Shown here in pieces: positions 1-7,927 of a stretch of 9,030 nucleotides of DNA (position 1 is its first letter; every line of letters begins with the position of its first letter). The notes beneath the pieces were generated by a model. It made no database searches and was not told where the DNA came from. It was given only the letters and a program-made list of their open reading frames with translations. The translations under genes were made by a program, and so were the position numbers. Source of the DNA: Gorillibacterium sp. (GTDB lineage: Bacteria; Bacillota; Bacilli; Paenibacillales; NBRC-103111); NCBI GenBank assembly GCA_014380705.1, contig JACMJI010000349.1, positions 1 through 9,030 on the forward strand, read 5' to 3'.

Positions 1-843
1 GTTGGCGGGGTCACGCCAGGCAAAGGTGGAACCACTGTTGAAATCGTTCTGGATAGCGGTGATACGGTAAGTCTTCCTGTATTTAACTCTGTCCTGGAAG
101 CTAAGGAAGCAACAGGTGCGAACGCGACTGTTATCTATGTACCGCCTGCTTATGCGGCCGACTCGATTATGGAAGCCGTAGACGCACAGCTTGACTTGGT
201 CATCTGTATTACGGAGGGAATTCCGGTATTGGATATGGTCAAGGTGAAGCGCTATATGGAGGGGAAGCACTCCGTACTGATTGGCCCTAACTGCCCAGGT
301 GTGATTACTCCGGATGCCTGCAAGATTGGCATTATGCCTGGCTATATTCATGCCAAAGGGCATGTCGGGGTGGTCTCGCGGAGCGGAACGCTGACCTATG
401 AGGCGGTGCATCAATTAACGACCCAGGGAATAGGTCAATCCACCGCTGTGGGAATTGGCGGAGACCCGGTAAAAGGCTCCGAGTTTATCGATATTTTACA
501 GCGTTTTAATGACGATCCGGATACCTACGCAGTTATTCTTATTGGCGAAATTGGCGGAACGGCGGAGGAAGAAGCGGCAGAGTGGGTTAAGGCGAATATG
601 AGCAAGCCAGTGGTTGGCTTCATCGGGGGGCAAACCGCTCCTCCAGGCAAAAGAATGGGTCACGCGGGTGCGATCATCTCTGGTGGTAAAGGTACGGCTG
701 CAGAGAAGGTTGCTGCCCTTCAGGCCGCAGGGATTCGCGTCGCACCAACCCCAGCAGAGATGGGCTCGACACTCATTGAATTGTTAAAAGAAGTTGGCTT
801 ATATGAGAAATGTGTCACTGCAATAACTCCCGTATCGTTATAA
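1..843 (+). CDS. sucD: Succinyl-CoA synthetase (ADP-forming) alpha subunit, 5'-truncated by window
   Basis: This TCA-cycle subunit binds CoA and carries the phosphohistidine; with SucC it interconverts succinyl-CoA and succinate with substrate-level phosphorylation in the cytoplasm. The reading frame is open from base 1, and the first codon (Val of [12 protein letters not shown]) matches about residue 36 of the E. coli protein, so roughly 35 N-terminal residues and the start lie outside; 280 codons remain. Visible family motifs are [28 protein letters not shown] and [18 protein letters not shown]; the His encoded at 661-663 is the phosphorylated residue. Compared with remembered E. coli and B. 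subtilis sequences, there is an extra ~9-residue segment between GGTT and LPVF and a slightly longer C-terminal tail. sucC is expected just upstream. The gene ends with TAA and is followed by a strong terminator. Confidence 0.97.
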   Translation, partial: VGGVTPGKGGTTVEIVLDSGDTVSLPVFNSVLEAKEATGANATVIYVPPAYAADSIMEAVDAQLDLVICITEGIPVLDMVKVKRYMEGKHSVLIGPNCPGVITPDACKIGIMPGYIHAKGHVGVVSRSGTLTYEAVHQLTTQGIGQSTAVGIGGDPVKGSEFIDILQRFNDDPDTYAVILIGEIGGTAEEEAAEWVKANMSKPVVGFIGGQTAPPGKRMGHAGAIISGGKGTAAEKVAALQAAGIRVAPTPAEMGSTLIELLKEVGLYEKCVTAITPVSL

Positions 844-904
844 AATAAATAAGTACAGTGGCAAAATTCAGTGGTAATCCTATAGATTTACGGAATAGGT
901 AAGC

Positions 905-952
905 AACCTTTCCTCGACCCTTTTATTTGGGCGGGAAAGGTTTTTTGTTTTT
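905..952 (+). terminator. Rho-independent terminator after sucD
   Basis: AACCTTTCC (905-913) pairs perfectly with GGAAAGGTT (934-942). Further CCC/GGG pairing (918-920 with 929-931) closes the inner loop. The stem runs into a T-rich tract (941-952). It lies about 60 bp after the sucD stop and should separate sucCD from dprA. Confidence 0.88.
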
Positions 953-958
953 CACTAC

Positions 959-982
959 ATCAGAATGAAAATTCATTCTGAT
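959..982. repeat. Inverted repeat, 10-bp perfect arms, upstream of dprA
   Basis: ATCAGAATGA (959-968) and TCATTCTGAT (973-982) are perfect inverted copies separated by AAAT. It starts just after the terminator T-tract. It could be a protein-binding operator or a small RNA hairpin; nothing in the sequence decides between them. Confidence 0.6.
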
Positions 983-1000
983 TCCGCATCGGTAATCGCA

Positions 1001-1042
1001 CGGCGCCAATGGACGCCGACAGGCGTTTATCCTTGGGCCTGT
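1001..1042 (+). promoter_or_regulatory. GC-rich hairpin cluster in the dprA leader
   Basis: Three short stems overlap here. CGGCG (1001-1005) can pair with CGCCG (1014-1018). ACGCC (1013-1017) can pair with GGCGT (1022-1026). ACAGGC (1019-1024) can pair with GCCTGT (1037-1042). The middle stem excludes the other two, so the leader could in principle switch between folds. The region is richer in G+C than the flanking DNA. Function is unknown, and the leader may simply be structured. Confidence 0.35.
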
Positions 1043-1075
1043 ATGACGACTAGAATAGAGTGGGGGATGAATGAT

Positions 1076-2173
1076 ATGGATCAACGAACGGTATTGCTCG
1101 CGCTTCAAGAAATGAAAGGGATTGGCTGGAAAACGGTTCTCCAGCTCGTCGCTGAATGTCCTGAGCTTGCGAGAATAAGGGAGATGTCAGTCGCTGAATT
1201 GGTTGGTATAGGCATTCAATCGTCTAAAGCCAACACGATTCTCACGGAATTAAATGAACGAGATTGGTCCCATGTGGAGGAAGGTTATAAGAATAAAGGG
1301 ATTACCTGTGTGACCATTTGGGATGAACCTTACCCGAGGATTCTTCGTGAGACCTCTCAACCTCCTTGGGTGCTTTATTGTATCGGAAACACAGAGCTTT
1401 TGAATCGGCCCGGAATCGCAGTCGTGGGAACAAGAAATCCAACCGTTTATGGACGCAAAGCAGCCGAGGATATCGCTGTTTATCTATCAAGCGCTGGCGC
1501 AACCGTTATTAGCGGACTGGCCCGTGGTATTGATAGTGCTGCCCATACGGGTGCGCTGACCGGGAGTAGTCGTACCATTGCCGTAGTGGGTGGAGGTGTG
1601 GATGTCGTGTATCCTCCGGAGAACGCTGGGTTGCGCGCTGAGATTGCATCCCGTGGCCTCATCCTCTCCGAGTTTCCACCGGGAACCAAGGTTCTTCCCG
1701 GCTTGTTCCCCCTGCGGAACCGAATTATTGCCGGGCTAGCGTTAGCTACTGTTGTAGTGGAGGCGGCTGAACGCAGCGGCTCACTGATTACTGCCGATCA
1801 GGCGCTAGATGAATCACGTGATGTCTTCGCTGTTCCTGGACCGATGAATTCTCCAAAGAGTCGCGGGGCGAATCTCCTTTTGCGTCAAGGAGCAAGAATT
1901 GTTACGGAACCCGCAGATATTCTACGAGATTTTGAACATATTACGGGTATAAATATGAAGCTCGCTAAATCTGATTTAGGGGTGGTGTTGACGCCGGATG
2001 AGCAGCGAATTATTGGTTTTTTGTCGCATGAACCGATGACAATTGATGACCTTTTGGTGGAGTCTCAAACAAATTTTGGACTTTTGCATGAAGTTCTGCT
2101 ATCTTTAACTTTGAAAAAATCCATCAAAGCGCTGCCTGGTGCAGCCTACGTAAGAATAGAAAGCAACTGTTGA
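1076..2173 (+). CDS. dprA: DNA-processing protein A (DprA/Smf), RecA loader
   Basis: DprA binds incoming single-stranded DNA during natural transformation and loads RecA on it. The 365-residue product has an N-terminal helix-hairpin-helix/SAM-like part (about 1-70, with KGIGWKTVLQL). The Rossmann-like core (about 80-285) carries GTRNPTVYG (118-126), SGLARGID (146-153), FPLRNRIIAGL (211-221) and ERSGSLITA (232-240). A C-terminal winged helix follows (about 306-361). It is longer than the roughly 300-residue B. subtilis protein because of these extra ends. I start it at ATG 1076, since a GGGGG run (1062-1066) lies 9 nt upstream. ATG 1067 directly abuts that run, and ATG 965 has no ribosome site and would add a non-conserved 37-residue leader. 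topA follows after 21 bp, so the two are probably cotranscribed. No convincing SigA promoter was found in the leader. Confidence 0.95.
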   Translation: MDQRTVLLALQEMKGIGWKTVLQLVAECPELARIREMSVAELVGIGIQSSKANTILTELNERDWSHVEEGYKNKGITCVTIWDEPYPRILRETSQPPWVLYCIGNTELLNRPGIAVVGTRNPTVYGRKAAEDIAVYLSSAGATVISGLARGIDSAAHTGALTGSSRTIAVVGGGVDVVYPPENAGLRAEIASRGLILSEFPPGTKVLPGLFPLRNRIIAGLALATVVVEAAERSGSLITADQALDESRDVFAVPGPMNSPKSRGANLLLRQGARIVTEPADILRDFEHITGINMKLAKSDLGVVLTPDEQRIIGFLSHEPMTIDDLLVESQTNFGLLHEVLLSLTLKKSIKALPGAAYVRIESNC

Positions 2174-2194
2174 AAGTAAGGGAGGTCTTCGCAC

Positions 2195-4294
2195 ATGGCA
2201 GATTATCTGGTGATCGTCGAATCTCCAGCCAAAGCGAAAACGATCGGAAAGTACTTGGGAAGCAAATATATCGTCAAAGCCTCCATGGGTCATATCCGTG
2301 ACCTTCCCAAAAGCCAGATCGGTGTAGAAGTAGACAATCGTTTTGAACCCAAATACATCACGATTCGCGGAAAAGGCCCAGTTCTGAAAGAACTTAAGGA
2401 CGCAAGCCGCAAAGTTAAAAAAATATATTTAGCAGCTGACCCTGACCGCGAAGGGGAAGCCATTGCTTGGCACCTTGCTCATTATCTGAATGTTGATGAG
2501 AAAGACGAATGCCGTGTTGTTTTTAACGAGATTACCAAACAGGCAGTAAAGGATGCGTTTAAGACTCCGCGTCCAATCAACATGGATTTGGTGAATGCTC
2601 AGCAAGCCCGACGAATTCTTGATCGTCTGGTCGGTTATAAGATCAGTCCGCTTCTGTGGAAAAAAGTCAAGAAGGGGCTTTCGGCGGGTCGCGTCCAATC
2701 TGTTACTGTGAAATTGATCAATGACAGAGAGAACGAAATCCGTGATTTTGAGGCAGAAGAATACTGGTCCATTACGGCTAGACTCTTGCAGCACGATGTT
2801 CTGCTTGAGGCCAAATATTATGGTTCAAACGGGGAGAAGCGAGAGCTATCCAATGAAGCGCAAGTCAACGAAATCCTAGATGGGCTTAAGGATGGCCGAT
2901 TTGTGGTCTCCGACGTTCGGGAGAAAGAAAGACATCGTAATCCATCGGCTCCTTTTATCACGAGTACCCTGCAGCAAGAGGCCGCTCGGAAGCTGAATTT
3001 CCGCGCCGCCAAGACGATGTCCGTTGCCCAACAATTATACGAAGGTATCGATCTTGGCAAGGAAGGAACAGTCGGTCTTATCACCTACATGCGTACCGAC
3101 TCCACACGAATATCTCCAATCGCACAAGAAGAAGCAAGGGAATTTATTGTCGGCAAATATGGAGACAAGTACATCCCGGAAACACCTCGTGTCTACGCTA
3201 AGAAAGCCGCCAATGCACAAGATGCGCATGAAGCCGTTCGCCCCAGTTCTGTTTTGCGGGAGCCGGATGTGATGAAAGCCTTTTTAACCAAAGATCAACA
3301 TCGGCTTTATAAACTTATCTGGGAACGGTTTCTTGCCAGCCAGATGTCTTCCGCCGTATTAGATACCGTTACAGCAGACATTATTGCGGGTAATCACCTG
3401 TTTCGAGCTACAGGCTCTCAGGTTAAATTTCCTGGCTTCATGAAACTCTATATCGAAGGTAATGATGAGGGAACCACAGAGGAAGAACGCCTCCTACCTC
3501 CGCTTAAAAGTCAAGATCAGCTTACTGTTCGTGAGGTGGAACCCAAGCAGCACTTTACTCAACCGCCTCCGCGCTATACAGAAGCACGATTAGTTCGTGC
3601 GCTTGAAGAGATGGGCATTGGACGTCCAAGCACCTATGCACCAACACTGGAAACGGTTCAGAAGCGAGGCTATGTTGCCTTAGAAGAGAAGAAATTCATT
3701 CCAACGGAGCTTGGCGGTCTTGTCATTGAACTGATGGAAGAATTCTTTCCAGAAATTCTGAACGTTGAGTTTACAGCGCACATGGAAGAGGATTTGGACC
3801 ATGTGGGGGAAGGCGAACAGAATTGGGTGAATGTACTCGAACATTTCTATGAGTCCTTCGCAAAGCGGCTAGAGTTCGCTGAAGAGGAAATGAAGGAAAT
3901 TGAAATTCAAGATGAGGTTTCCGATGAGGTATGCGAGAAGTGCGGTAAGCACTTGGTATATAAGATGGGGCGCTTCGGTAAGTTTCTAGCCTGTTCAGGC
4001 TTTCCTGACTGCCGCAATACCAAACCAATCGTGAAGAATACCGGCGTCACTTGTCCAAGCTGTCATGAAGGACACATCATCGAAAGACGAAGCAAAAAAG
4101 GCCGGATATTCTTTGGTTGTGAGCGTTATCCTGTCTGTGATTTTGTTTCATGGGACCGTCCTGTTGAGGAAGAATGTCCCGTTTGCGGGAGCATGATGAT
4201 TGTTAAGAAAACGAAGAATGGACCTGTTGTTCATTGCACCAAATGCGATTTTACGAAAGCTCAGCAGGATGAAAGCGACGAGGAAATGGAATAA
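2195..4294 (+). CDS. topA: DNA topoisomerase I (type IA)
   Basis: This enzyme relaxes negative supercoils by cutting one strand and passing the other through a transient 5'-phosphotyrosine link. The 699-residue protein is close to the usual Bacillales length. The Toprim domain (about 3-115) shows [17 protein letters not shown] with Glu9, and the metal-binding DPDRE set Asp82, Asp84 and Glu86. The catalytic tyrosine is Tyr298 in [22 protein letters not shown] (473-482) is another conserved core motif. Three C-terminal four-cysteine zinc ribbons use Cys580/583/600/606, Cys620/623/642/648 and Cys661/664/681/684, followed by an acidic tail. The start is fixed by GGAGG at 2181-2185, 9 nt before ATG. 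It lies 21 bp after dprA and is intact. Confidence 0.98.
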   Translation: MADYLVIVESPAKAKTIGKYLGSKYIVKASMGHIRDLPKSQIGVEVDNRFEPKYITIRGKGPVLKELKDASRKVKKIYLAADPDREGEAIAWHLAHYLNVDEKDECRVVFNEITKQAVKDAFKTPRPINMDLVNAQQARRILDRLVGYKISPLLWKKVKKGLSAGRVQSVTVKLINDRENEIRDFEAEEYWSITARLLQHDVLLEAKYYGSNGEKRELSNEAQVNEILDGLKDGRFVVSDVREKERHRNPSAPFITSTLQQEAARKLNFRAAKTMSVAQQLYEGIDLGKEGTVGLITYMRTDSTRISPIAQEEAREFIVGKYGDKYIPETPRVYAKKAANAQDAHEAVRPSSVLREPDVMKAFLTKDQHRLYKLIWERFLASQMSSAVLDTVTADIIAGNHLFRATGSQVKFPGFMKLYIEGNDEGTTEEERLLPPLKSQDQLTVREVEPKQHFTQPPPRYTEARLVRALEEMGIGRPSTYAPTLETVQKRGYVALEEKKFIPTELGGLVIELMEEFFPEILNVEFTAHMEEDLDHVGEGEQNWVNVLEHFYESFAKRLEFAEEEMKEIEIQDEVSDEVCEKCGKHLVYKMGRFGKFLACSGFPDCRNTKPIVKNTGVTCPSCHEGHIIERRSKKGRIFFGCERYPVCDFVSWDRPVEEECPVCGSMMIVKKTKNGPVVHCTKCDFTKAQQDESDEEME

Positions 4295-4308
4295 CAATGA
4301 GACATTTA

Positions 4309-4341
4309 AACTAAGTTCCCCGTCTAGCGTGGAGCTTAGTT
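4309..4341 (+). promoter_or_regulatory. Hairpin between topA and trmFO
   Basis: AACTAAGTTCC (4309-4319) pairs with GGAGCTTAGTT (4331-4341) over 11 positions with one G-U pair. Inner CG/CG pairs (4321-4322 with 4328-4329) leave a TCTAG loop. The downstream sequence is only moderately T-rich, with no clean U-tract. It may be a weak or partial terminator, or an RNA processing or stability element between the two genes. Confidence 0.5.
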
Positions 4342-4390
4342 GTATTGTCAGTTTGCATTTTTTCGACGCTGTACACAAGGAGGAAGTTCT

Positions 4391-5716
4391 ATGAGTAATC
4401 AACAGGATATTAAGAAGGTAACAGTAATCGGTGCGGGTCTTGCCGGCAGCGAAGCGGCATGGCAGATCGTCAAGCAAGGAGTACCCGTAATATTATATGA
4501 GATGCGCTCCGTTCAGAATACGCCGGCTCATCAAACAAATCAGTTTGCTGAACTTGTATGCAGCAACTCCCTTCGGGCTAACGGCATGACTAACGCGGTT
4601 GGAGTGCTTAAAGAAGAGATGAGGATGCTTAATTCACTCATCCTTAAGAGCGCAGATGAACATGCGGTTCCGGCCGGTGGAGCTTTAGCGGTCGACCGTG
4701 ATGGCTTCTCGGGAGCTGTTACAGAAGCGCTAAAGGGTCACCCTCTTGTTGAGTTTCGCAATGAGGAGCTTACCGAGCTGCCAGAGGGAATTGTTGTTGT
4801 CGCATCCGGTCCACTTACCTCACCTGCGCTTTCCGAGCGATTGAAGGAGCTTACAGGGGACCATTATTTATATTTTTATGATGCAGCTGCTCCTATTGTG
4901 GAGAAAGATTCCATTAATATGGACAAGGTTTTTATTGCCTCTCGTTATGATAAGGGGGAAGCAGCTTACATTAATTGTCCGATGTCGGAGGAGGAATTTA
5001 ACACCTTCTACGATGCACTTGTCACGGCAGAGACAGCTCCAATTAAAGAGTTTGAGAAAGAGATTTATTTCGAGGGGTGTATGCCCTTTGAGGTTATGGC
5101 TTTGCGCGGTAGACAAACCTTGCTGTTTGGACCGATGAAGCCAGTAGGGCTTCCTAATCCGCGGACAGGGAAGAATGCCCATGCGATCGTCCAGCTGCGC
5201 CAGGATAATGCAGCAGGTACACTGTATAATCTGGTTGGTTTTCAGACTCATCTCAAGTGGGGAGAGCAGAAAAGAGTGCTTTCGCTTATTCCTGGGCTTG
5301 AGAACGCCGAATTTGTCCGGTATGGTGTCATGCATCGCAACACCTTCATGAACTCCCCTCGCCTGCTTAAAGATACCTATCAGTTTAAGGAGCGGGAAGA
5401 TCTGTTTTTTGCCGGGCAGATGACTGGTGTTGAAGGATATGTAGAGTCTGCGGCATCGGGGCTTCTTGCTGGTCTAAATGCAGGTCGTTTAGCCAGAGGT
5501 CTTGAGCCTGTAACCTTGCCGTTGGAGACCACACTTGGCAGCATGGCTCATTATGTTACCCACGCGGATCAAGAGGGCTTTCAGCCAATGAATGCGAACT
5601 TTGGTTTGTTCCCCCCACTTTCAGAAAAAATCCGCAACAAGCAGCAGAAAAATGAGAAGCTCGCGCAAAGAGCACTGGAACATGTTCGTCAGTTTATTGA
5701 TCGTGAACTCGTGTAA
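4391..5716 (+). CDS. trmFO: tRNA m5U54 methyltransferase, folate/FAD-dependent
   Basis: TrmFO (formerly Gid) makes 5-methyluridine at position 54 of the tRNA T-loop, using 5,10-methylenetetrahydrofolate as carbon donor and reduced FAD. The 441-residue protein begins with the FAD-binding dinucleotide motif [12 protein letters not shown] (about 12-23). It keeps the family blocks [46 protein letters not shown] and [17 protein letters not shown]. Cys57 and Cys230 correspond to the functionally important Cys53 and Cys226 of the B. subtilis enzyme. AAGGAGG (4377-4383) lies 7 nt before ATG 4391, which fixes the start; an in-frame ATG at 4340 falls in the upstream hairpin and lacks a ribosome site. 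It sits 96 bp after topA. In B. subtilis the next gene would be codV/xerC, which is missing here. Confidence 0.97.
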   Translation: MSNQQDIKKVTVIGAGLAGSEAAWQIVKQGVPVILYEMRSVQNTPAHQTNQFAELVCSNSLRANGMTNAVGVLKEEMRMLNSLILKSADEHAVPAGGALAVDRDGFSGAVTEALKGHPLVEFRNEELTELPEGIVVVASGPLTSPALSERLKELTGDHYLYFYDAAAPIVEKDSINMDKVFIASRYDKGEAAYINCPMSEEEFNTFYDALVTAETAPIKEFEKEIYFEGCMPFEVMALRGRQTLLFGPMKPVGLPNPRTGKNAHAIVQLRQDNAAGTLYNLVGFQTHLKWGEQKRVLSLIPGLENAEFVRYGVMHRNTFMNSPRLLKDTYQFKEREDLFFAGQMTGVEGYVESAASGLLAGLNAGRLARGLEPVTLPLETTLGSMAHYVTHADQEGFQPMNANFGLFPPLSEKIRNKQQKNEKLAQRALEHVRQFIDRELV

Positions 5717-5764
5717 CGAGGTCGATCCTCCTTCATTCATCCCGTTTAGGCACTCCACTTGTAG

Positions 5765-5800
5765 AGCCAAGCTCGATTATGTTACGATTGGCTTGTTTTC
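5765..5800 (+). terminator. Possible weak terminator after trmFO
   Basis: AGCCAA (5765-5770) pairs with TTGGCT (5788-5793), with an inner CG/CG pair (5774-5775 with 5785-5786), followed by TTGTTTTC. The stem is short and the loop long, so termination would be partial at best. Its position 50 bp after the trmFO stop fits a transcript end. Confidence 0.4.
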
Positions 5801-5835
5801 CCTGAAGTCATGTTTTTTGGTAAAAGAATGTCTTT

Positions 5836-5859
5836 ATTGGTCTGAATATTCAGTCAATA
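5836..5859. promoter_or_regulatory. Operator-like palindrome upstream of hslV, CodY-box-like
   Basis: CTGAATATTCAG (5842-5853) is a perfect 12-bp palindrome, and ATTG (5836-5839) and CAAT (5855-5858) extend it across a small internal loop. Two overlapping 15-mers each match the B. subtilis CodY consensus AATTTTCWGAAAATT at 11 of 15 positions: 5845-5859 on the + strand and 5836-5850 on the - strand. A weak -10-like TAAAAT lies at 5865-5870, so a bound protein would cover its -35 region. This suggests regulation of hslVU-codY, possibly by CodY itself, but 11/15 is a weak match. Confidence 0.4.
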
Positions 5860-5897
5860 ATCTGTAAAATTATATACATAATCTGGAGGTGCGTTTC

Positions 5898-6437
5898 GTG
5901 GGGGATTTTCACGCGACAACAATCTTTGCTATTCGTCATCATGGCAAAGGGGCTATCGCCGGGGATGGGCAAGTAACATTTGGTAATAACATGGTTATGA
6001 AAAGCCATGCCAAAAAGGTTAGAAGATTGTTTAGGGGAAAGGTAATTGCTGGATTTGCCGGATCCGTTGCGGATGCCATAACCCTGTTCGAGAAGTTTGA
6101 AGGCAAGCTCGAGGAACATCATGGGAACTTGCAAAGGGCCGCCGTGGAGCTCGCCAAGGATTGGCGCTCGGACCGAGTCTTGCGAAAGCTTGAAGCGATG
6201 TTAATCGTTATGGATGAGACAGACTTACTGCTCATCTCCGGTAACGGAGAAGTTATTGAGCCAGATGATGGCGTTCTTGCGATTGGCTCAGGCGGCAGCT
6301 TTGCCCTCGCTGCTGGGCGTGCTCTGCAACGCTATGCACCAGAAATGGAAGCCAAAGATATTGCCAAAGCCGCGCTGACGATGGCGGCCGAGATCTGCGT
6401 ATTCACAAACCATAATATCATTGTGGAAGAGCTTTGA
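5898..6437 (+). CDS. hslV: HslV/ClpQ peptidase subunit of the HslVU protease
   Basis: HslV is the proteasome-like peptidase that forms stacked hexamer rings capped by HslU and degrades unfolded or tagged cytoplasmic proteins. The 179-residue product is near the 181 residues of B. subtilis ClpQ and shows [13 protein letters not shown] (Lys40 matching the catalytic-site Lys33 of mature E. coli HslV), [19 protein letters not shown] and [15 protein letters not shown]. The start is GTG 5898, with GGAGG (5885-5889) 8 nt upstream, giving MGDFHATTI, which aligns with MSSFHATTI of B. subtilis. An in-frame GTG at 5889 overlaps the ribosome site. Residue 2 is Gly, unlike the Ser described as nucleophile in B. 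subtilis, so the likely nucleophile is Thr7 (E. coli mature Thr1), which would need removal of six residues. hslU follows after 22 bp. Confidence 0.96.
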   Translation: MGDFHATTIFAIRHHGKGAIAGDGQVTFGNNMVMKSHAKKVRRLFRGKVIAGFAGSVADAITLFEKFEGKLEEHHGNLQRAAVELAKDWRSDRVLRKLEAMLIVMDETDLLLISGNGEVIEPDDGVLAIGSGGSFALAAGRALQRYAPEMEAKDIAKAALTMAAEICVFTNHNIIVEEL

Positions 6438-6459
6438 TGCTGAGCGAAGGAGGGTTCCA

Positions 6460-7854
6460 ATGAAACATGTGGCACTAACCCCTAGAGAGATCGTAGCTGA
6501 ACTAGACAAATATATTGTTGGCCAAGGAAAAGCTAAACGTTCAGTTGCAGTGGCACTTCGTAATCGCTATCGCCGAAGTTTGCTGAGTGATTCGATCCGA
6601 GATGAGATTGTCCCTAAGAATATTTTGATGATCGGACCAACGGGGGTAGGAAAGACGGAAATTGCTCGCCGATTGGCTAAACTGGTAAATGCACCTTTCA
6701 TCAAAGTGGAGGCGACCAAATTTACAGAGGTTGGTTATGTAGGCCGTGACGTCGAATCCATGGTACGTGATCTGGTTGAAACATCTGTTCGCATGGTGAA
6801 GGCCGAGAAGACGGAGGAATTGAAGGATAAAGCAGGAGCAATGGCAGAGGAACGTCTTGCCGTAATATTAGTACCCGCGCCCGAAGCGTCAAGAGCCAGC
6901 AAGAATCCGTTTGAAATGCTATTCGGAGGCCAGGGGAAAACGCAGGAGGAGGAGCCAGAGGTTGACTCTTCCGTGGGTGAACGCCGGAAAGAAATGCTGG
7001 ATAAGTTGAGCAGAGGCGAAATGGAACACGAGATAGTTGAAATCGAGATCGAGGACAATTCTCCTTCCATGCTTGATATGCTTAGTGGTCAAGGTAATGA
7101 GCAGATGGGAATGAACCTTCAGGAGATGCTCGGTAATATGATGCCAAAGCGTCATAAGAAACGCAAGCTTACAGTTGGTGAAGCGCGTCAAGTACTGATT
7201 CAGGAGGAAGCTCAAAAGCTGATGGATATGGATGAAGTTGTTCAAACGGCCTTAAAACGCGCAGAGCAGTCCGGGATTATCTTTATTGATGAGCTCGACA
7301 AGGTTGCAAGTGCAGGGCGCGGTAACGGTCCAGACGTGTCCAGAGAAGGTGTGCAGCGTGATATTCTGCCGATTGTAGAAGGCTCAACGGTAACAACCAA
7401 GTATGGTGCCGTGAACACCGATTTTGTGCTGTTTATCGCTGCAGGTGCTTTCCATACCGCCAAACCTTCTGATCTTATACCTGAGTTGCAGGGTCGCTTT
7501 CCGATTCGAGTAGAGTTGAACAATTTAAGTGAGGAGGATTTTATTCAGATACTCACTGAACCTAAGAATGCTCTTACCAAGCAATATACGGCGTTACTAG
7601 AAACTGAAGGGATTACTGTGGAGTTTTCCCCTGAGGCTATTCGGGAAATGGCCAGGATTGCGGCAGATGTTAACCGCAATACAGAGAATATTGGTGCAAG
7701 GCGATTGCATACCGTATTGGAAAAGCTTTTGGAGGATCTTTCCTTCGAAGCCCCTGATATTCAGCTTGAATCCTTTGTCATTACACCGGAATATGTTCGC
7801 GAAAAATTGTCAGAAATTGCCAAAAACCGCGATCTAAGCCAGTATATCTTGTAA
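6460..7854 (+). CDS. hslU: HslU/ClpY AAA+ unfoldase subunit of the HslVU protease
   Basis: HslU is the hexameric ATPase that unfolds substrates and threads them into HslV. The 464-residue protein has Walker A GPTGVGKT (59-66), the pore loop GYVG (92-95), and an inserted I-domain (about 110-240) rich in Glu, Met and Lys. Walker B IIFIDELD is at 273-280. An [24 protein letters not shown] block (about 325-348) carries the sensor and arginine-finger region, and sensor 2 is [12 protein letters not shown] (410-421). The C-terminal SQYIL resembles the conserved HslU tail that inserts into HslV and activates it. AAGGAGG (6447-6453) lies 6 nt before ATG 6460, which fixes the start; an upstream in-frame TTG at 6421 lies inside hslV and has no support. 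The 22-bp gap to hslV indicates one transcript. Confidence 0.97.
   Translation: MKHVALTPREIVAELDKYIVGQGKAKRSVAVALRNRYRRSLLSDSIRDEIVPKNILMIGPTGVGKTEIARRLAKLVNAPFIKVEATKFTEVGYVGRDVESMVRDLVETSVRMVKAEKTEELKDKAGAMAEERLAVILVPAPEASRASKNPFEMLFGGQGKTQEEEPEVDSSVGERRKEMLDKLSRGEMEHEIVEIEIEDNSPSMLDMLSGQGNEQMGMNLQEMLGNMMPKRHKKRKLTVGEARQVLIQEEAQKLMDMDEVVQTALKRAEQSGIIFIDELDKVASAGRGNGPDVSREGVQRDILPIVEGSTVTTKYGAVNTDFVLFIAAGAFHTAKPSDLIPELQGRFPIRVELNNLSEEDFIQILTEPKNALTKQYTALLETEGITVEFSPEAIREMARIAADVNRNTENIGARRLHTVLEKLLEDLSFEAPDIQLESFVITPEYVREKLSEIAKNRDLSQYIL
7805..7819. promoter_or_regulatory. Candidate CodY box in the hslU 3' end, upstream of codY
   Basis: AATTGTCAGAAATTG matches the B. subtilis CodY consensus AATTTTCWGAAAATT at 12 of 15 positions, including the central TCAGAAA. 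It lies within the last codons of hslU, about 180 bp before the codY start. A TTGCCA hexamer (7817-7822) overlaps its right end, but no -10 at proper spacing was found. It could mediate CodY autoregulation as an operator or a roadblock to read-through transcription. Confidence 0.35.
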
Positions 7855-7874
7855 GAATTAATATATATTTAAAA

Positions 7875-7919
7875 AAACATCCGAATATTAAGGTTTCTTC
7901 TTATATCATTCCGATGTTT
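7875..7919. repeat. Imperfect inverted repeat in the hslU-codY gap
   Basis: AAACATCCGAAT (7875-7886) and ATTCCGATGTTT (7908-7919) are inverted copies with a single mismatch, separated by 21 nt. The left arm follows an A-tract. As RNA this would be a long-loop hairpin just after the hslU stop; as DNA it could be a spaced operator. Confidence 0.45.
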
Positions 7920-7927
7920 AGCAGGCT

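Noticed and set aside
965..1075. In-frame extension of dprA to ATG 965 (37 extra residues)
   Set aside because: No ribosome site precedes 965, the extension is not DprA-like, and the DNA is filled with inverted repeats; ATG 1076 has GGGGG at good spacing.
4340..4390. In-frame ATG 4340 as the trmFO start
   Set aside because: It lies in the arm of the intergenic hairpin without a ribosome site, while ATG 4391 has AAGGAGG 7 nt upstream and begins right before the FAD motif.
4868..5335. Long antisense open frame inside trmFO (155 codons)
   Set aside because: It is a shadow of a strongly conserved gene, with no ribosome site and no recognisable motif; other antisense frames over topA, hslU and dprA are rejected for the same reason.
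5889..5897. In-frame GTG 5889 as the hslV start
   Set aside because: It overlaps the GGAGG ribosome site; GTG 5898 has correct spacing and aligns with the B. subtilis N-terminus.
6421..6459. In-frame TTG 6421 as the hslU start
   Set aside because: It lies within hslV and has no ribosome site; ATG 6460 has AAGGAGG 6 nt upstream.
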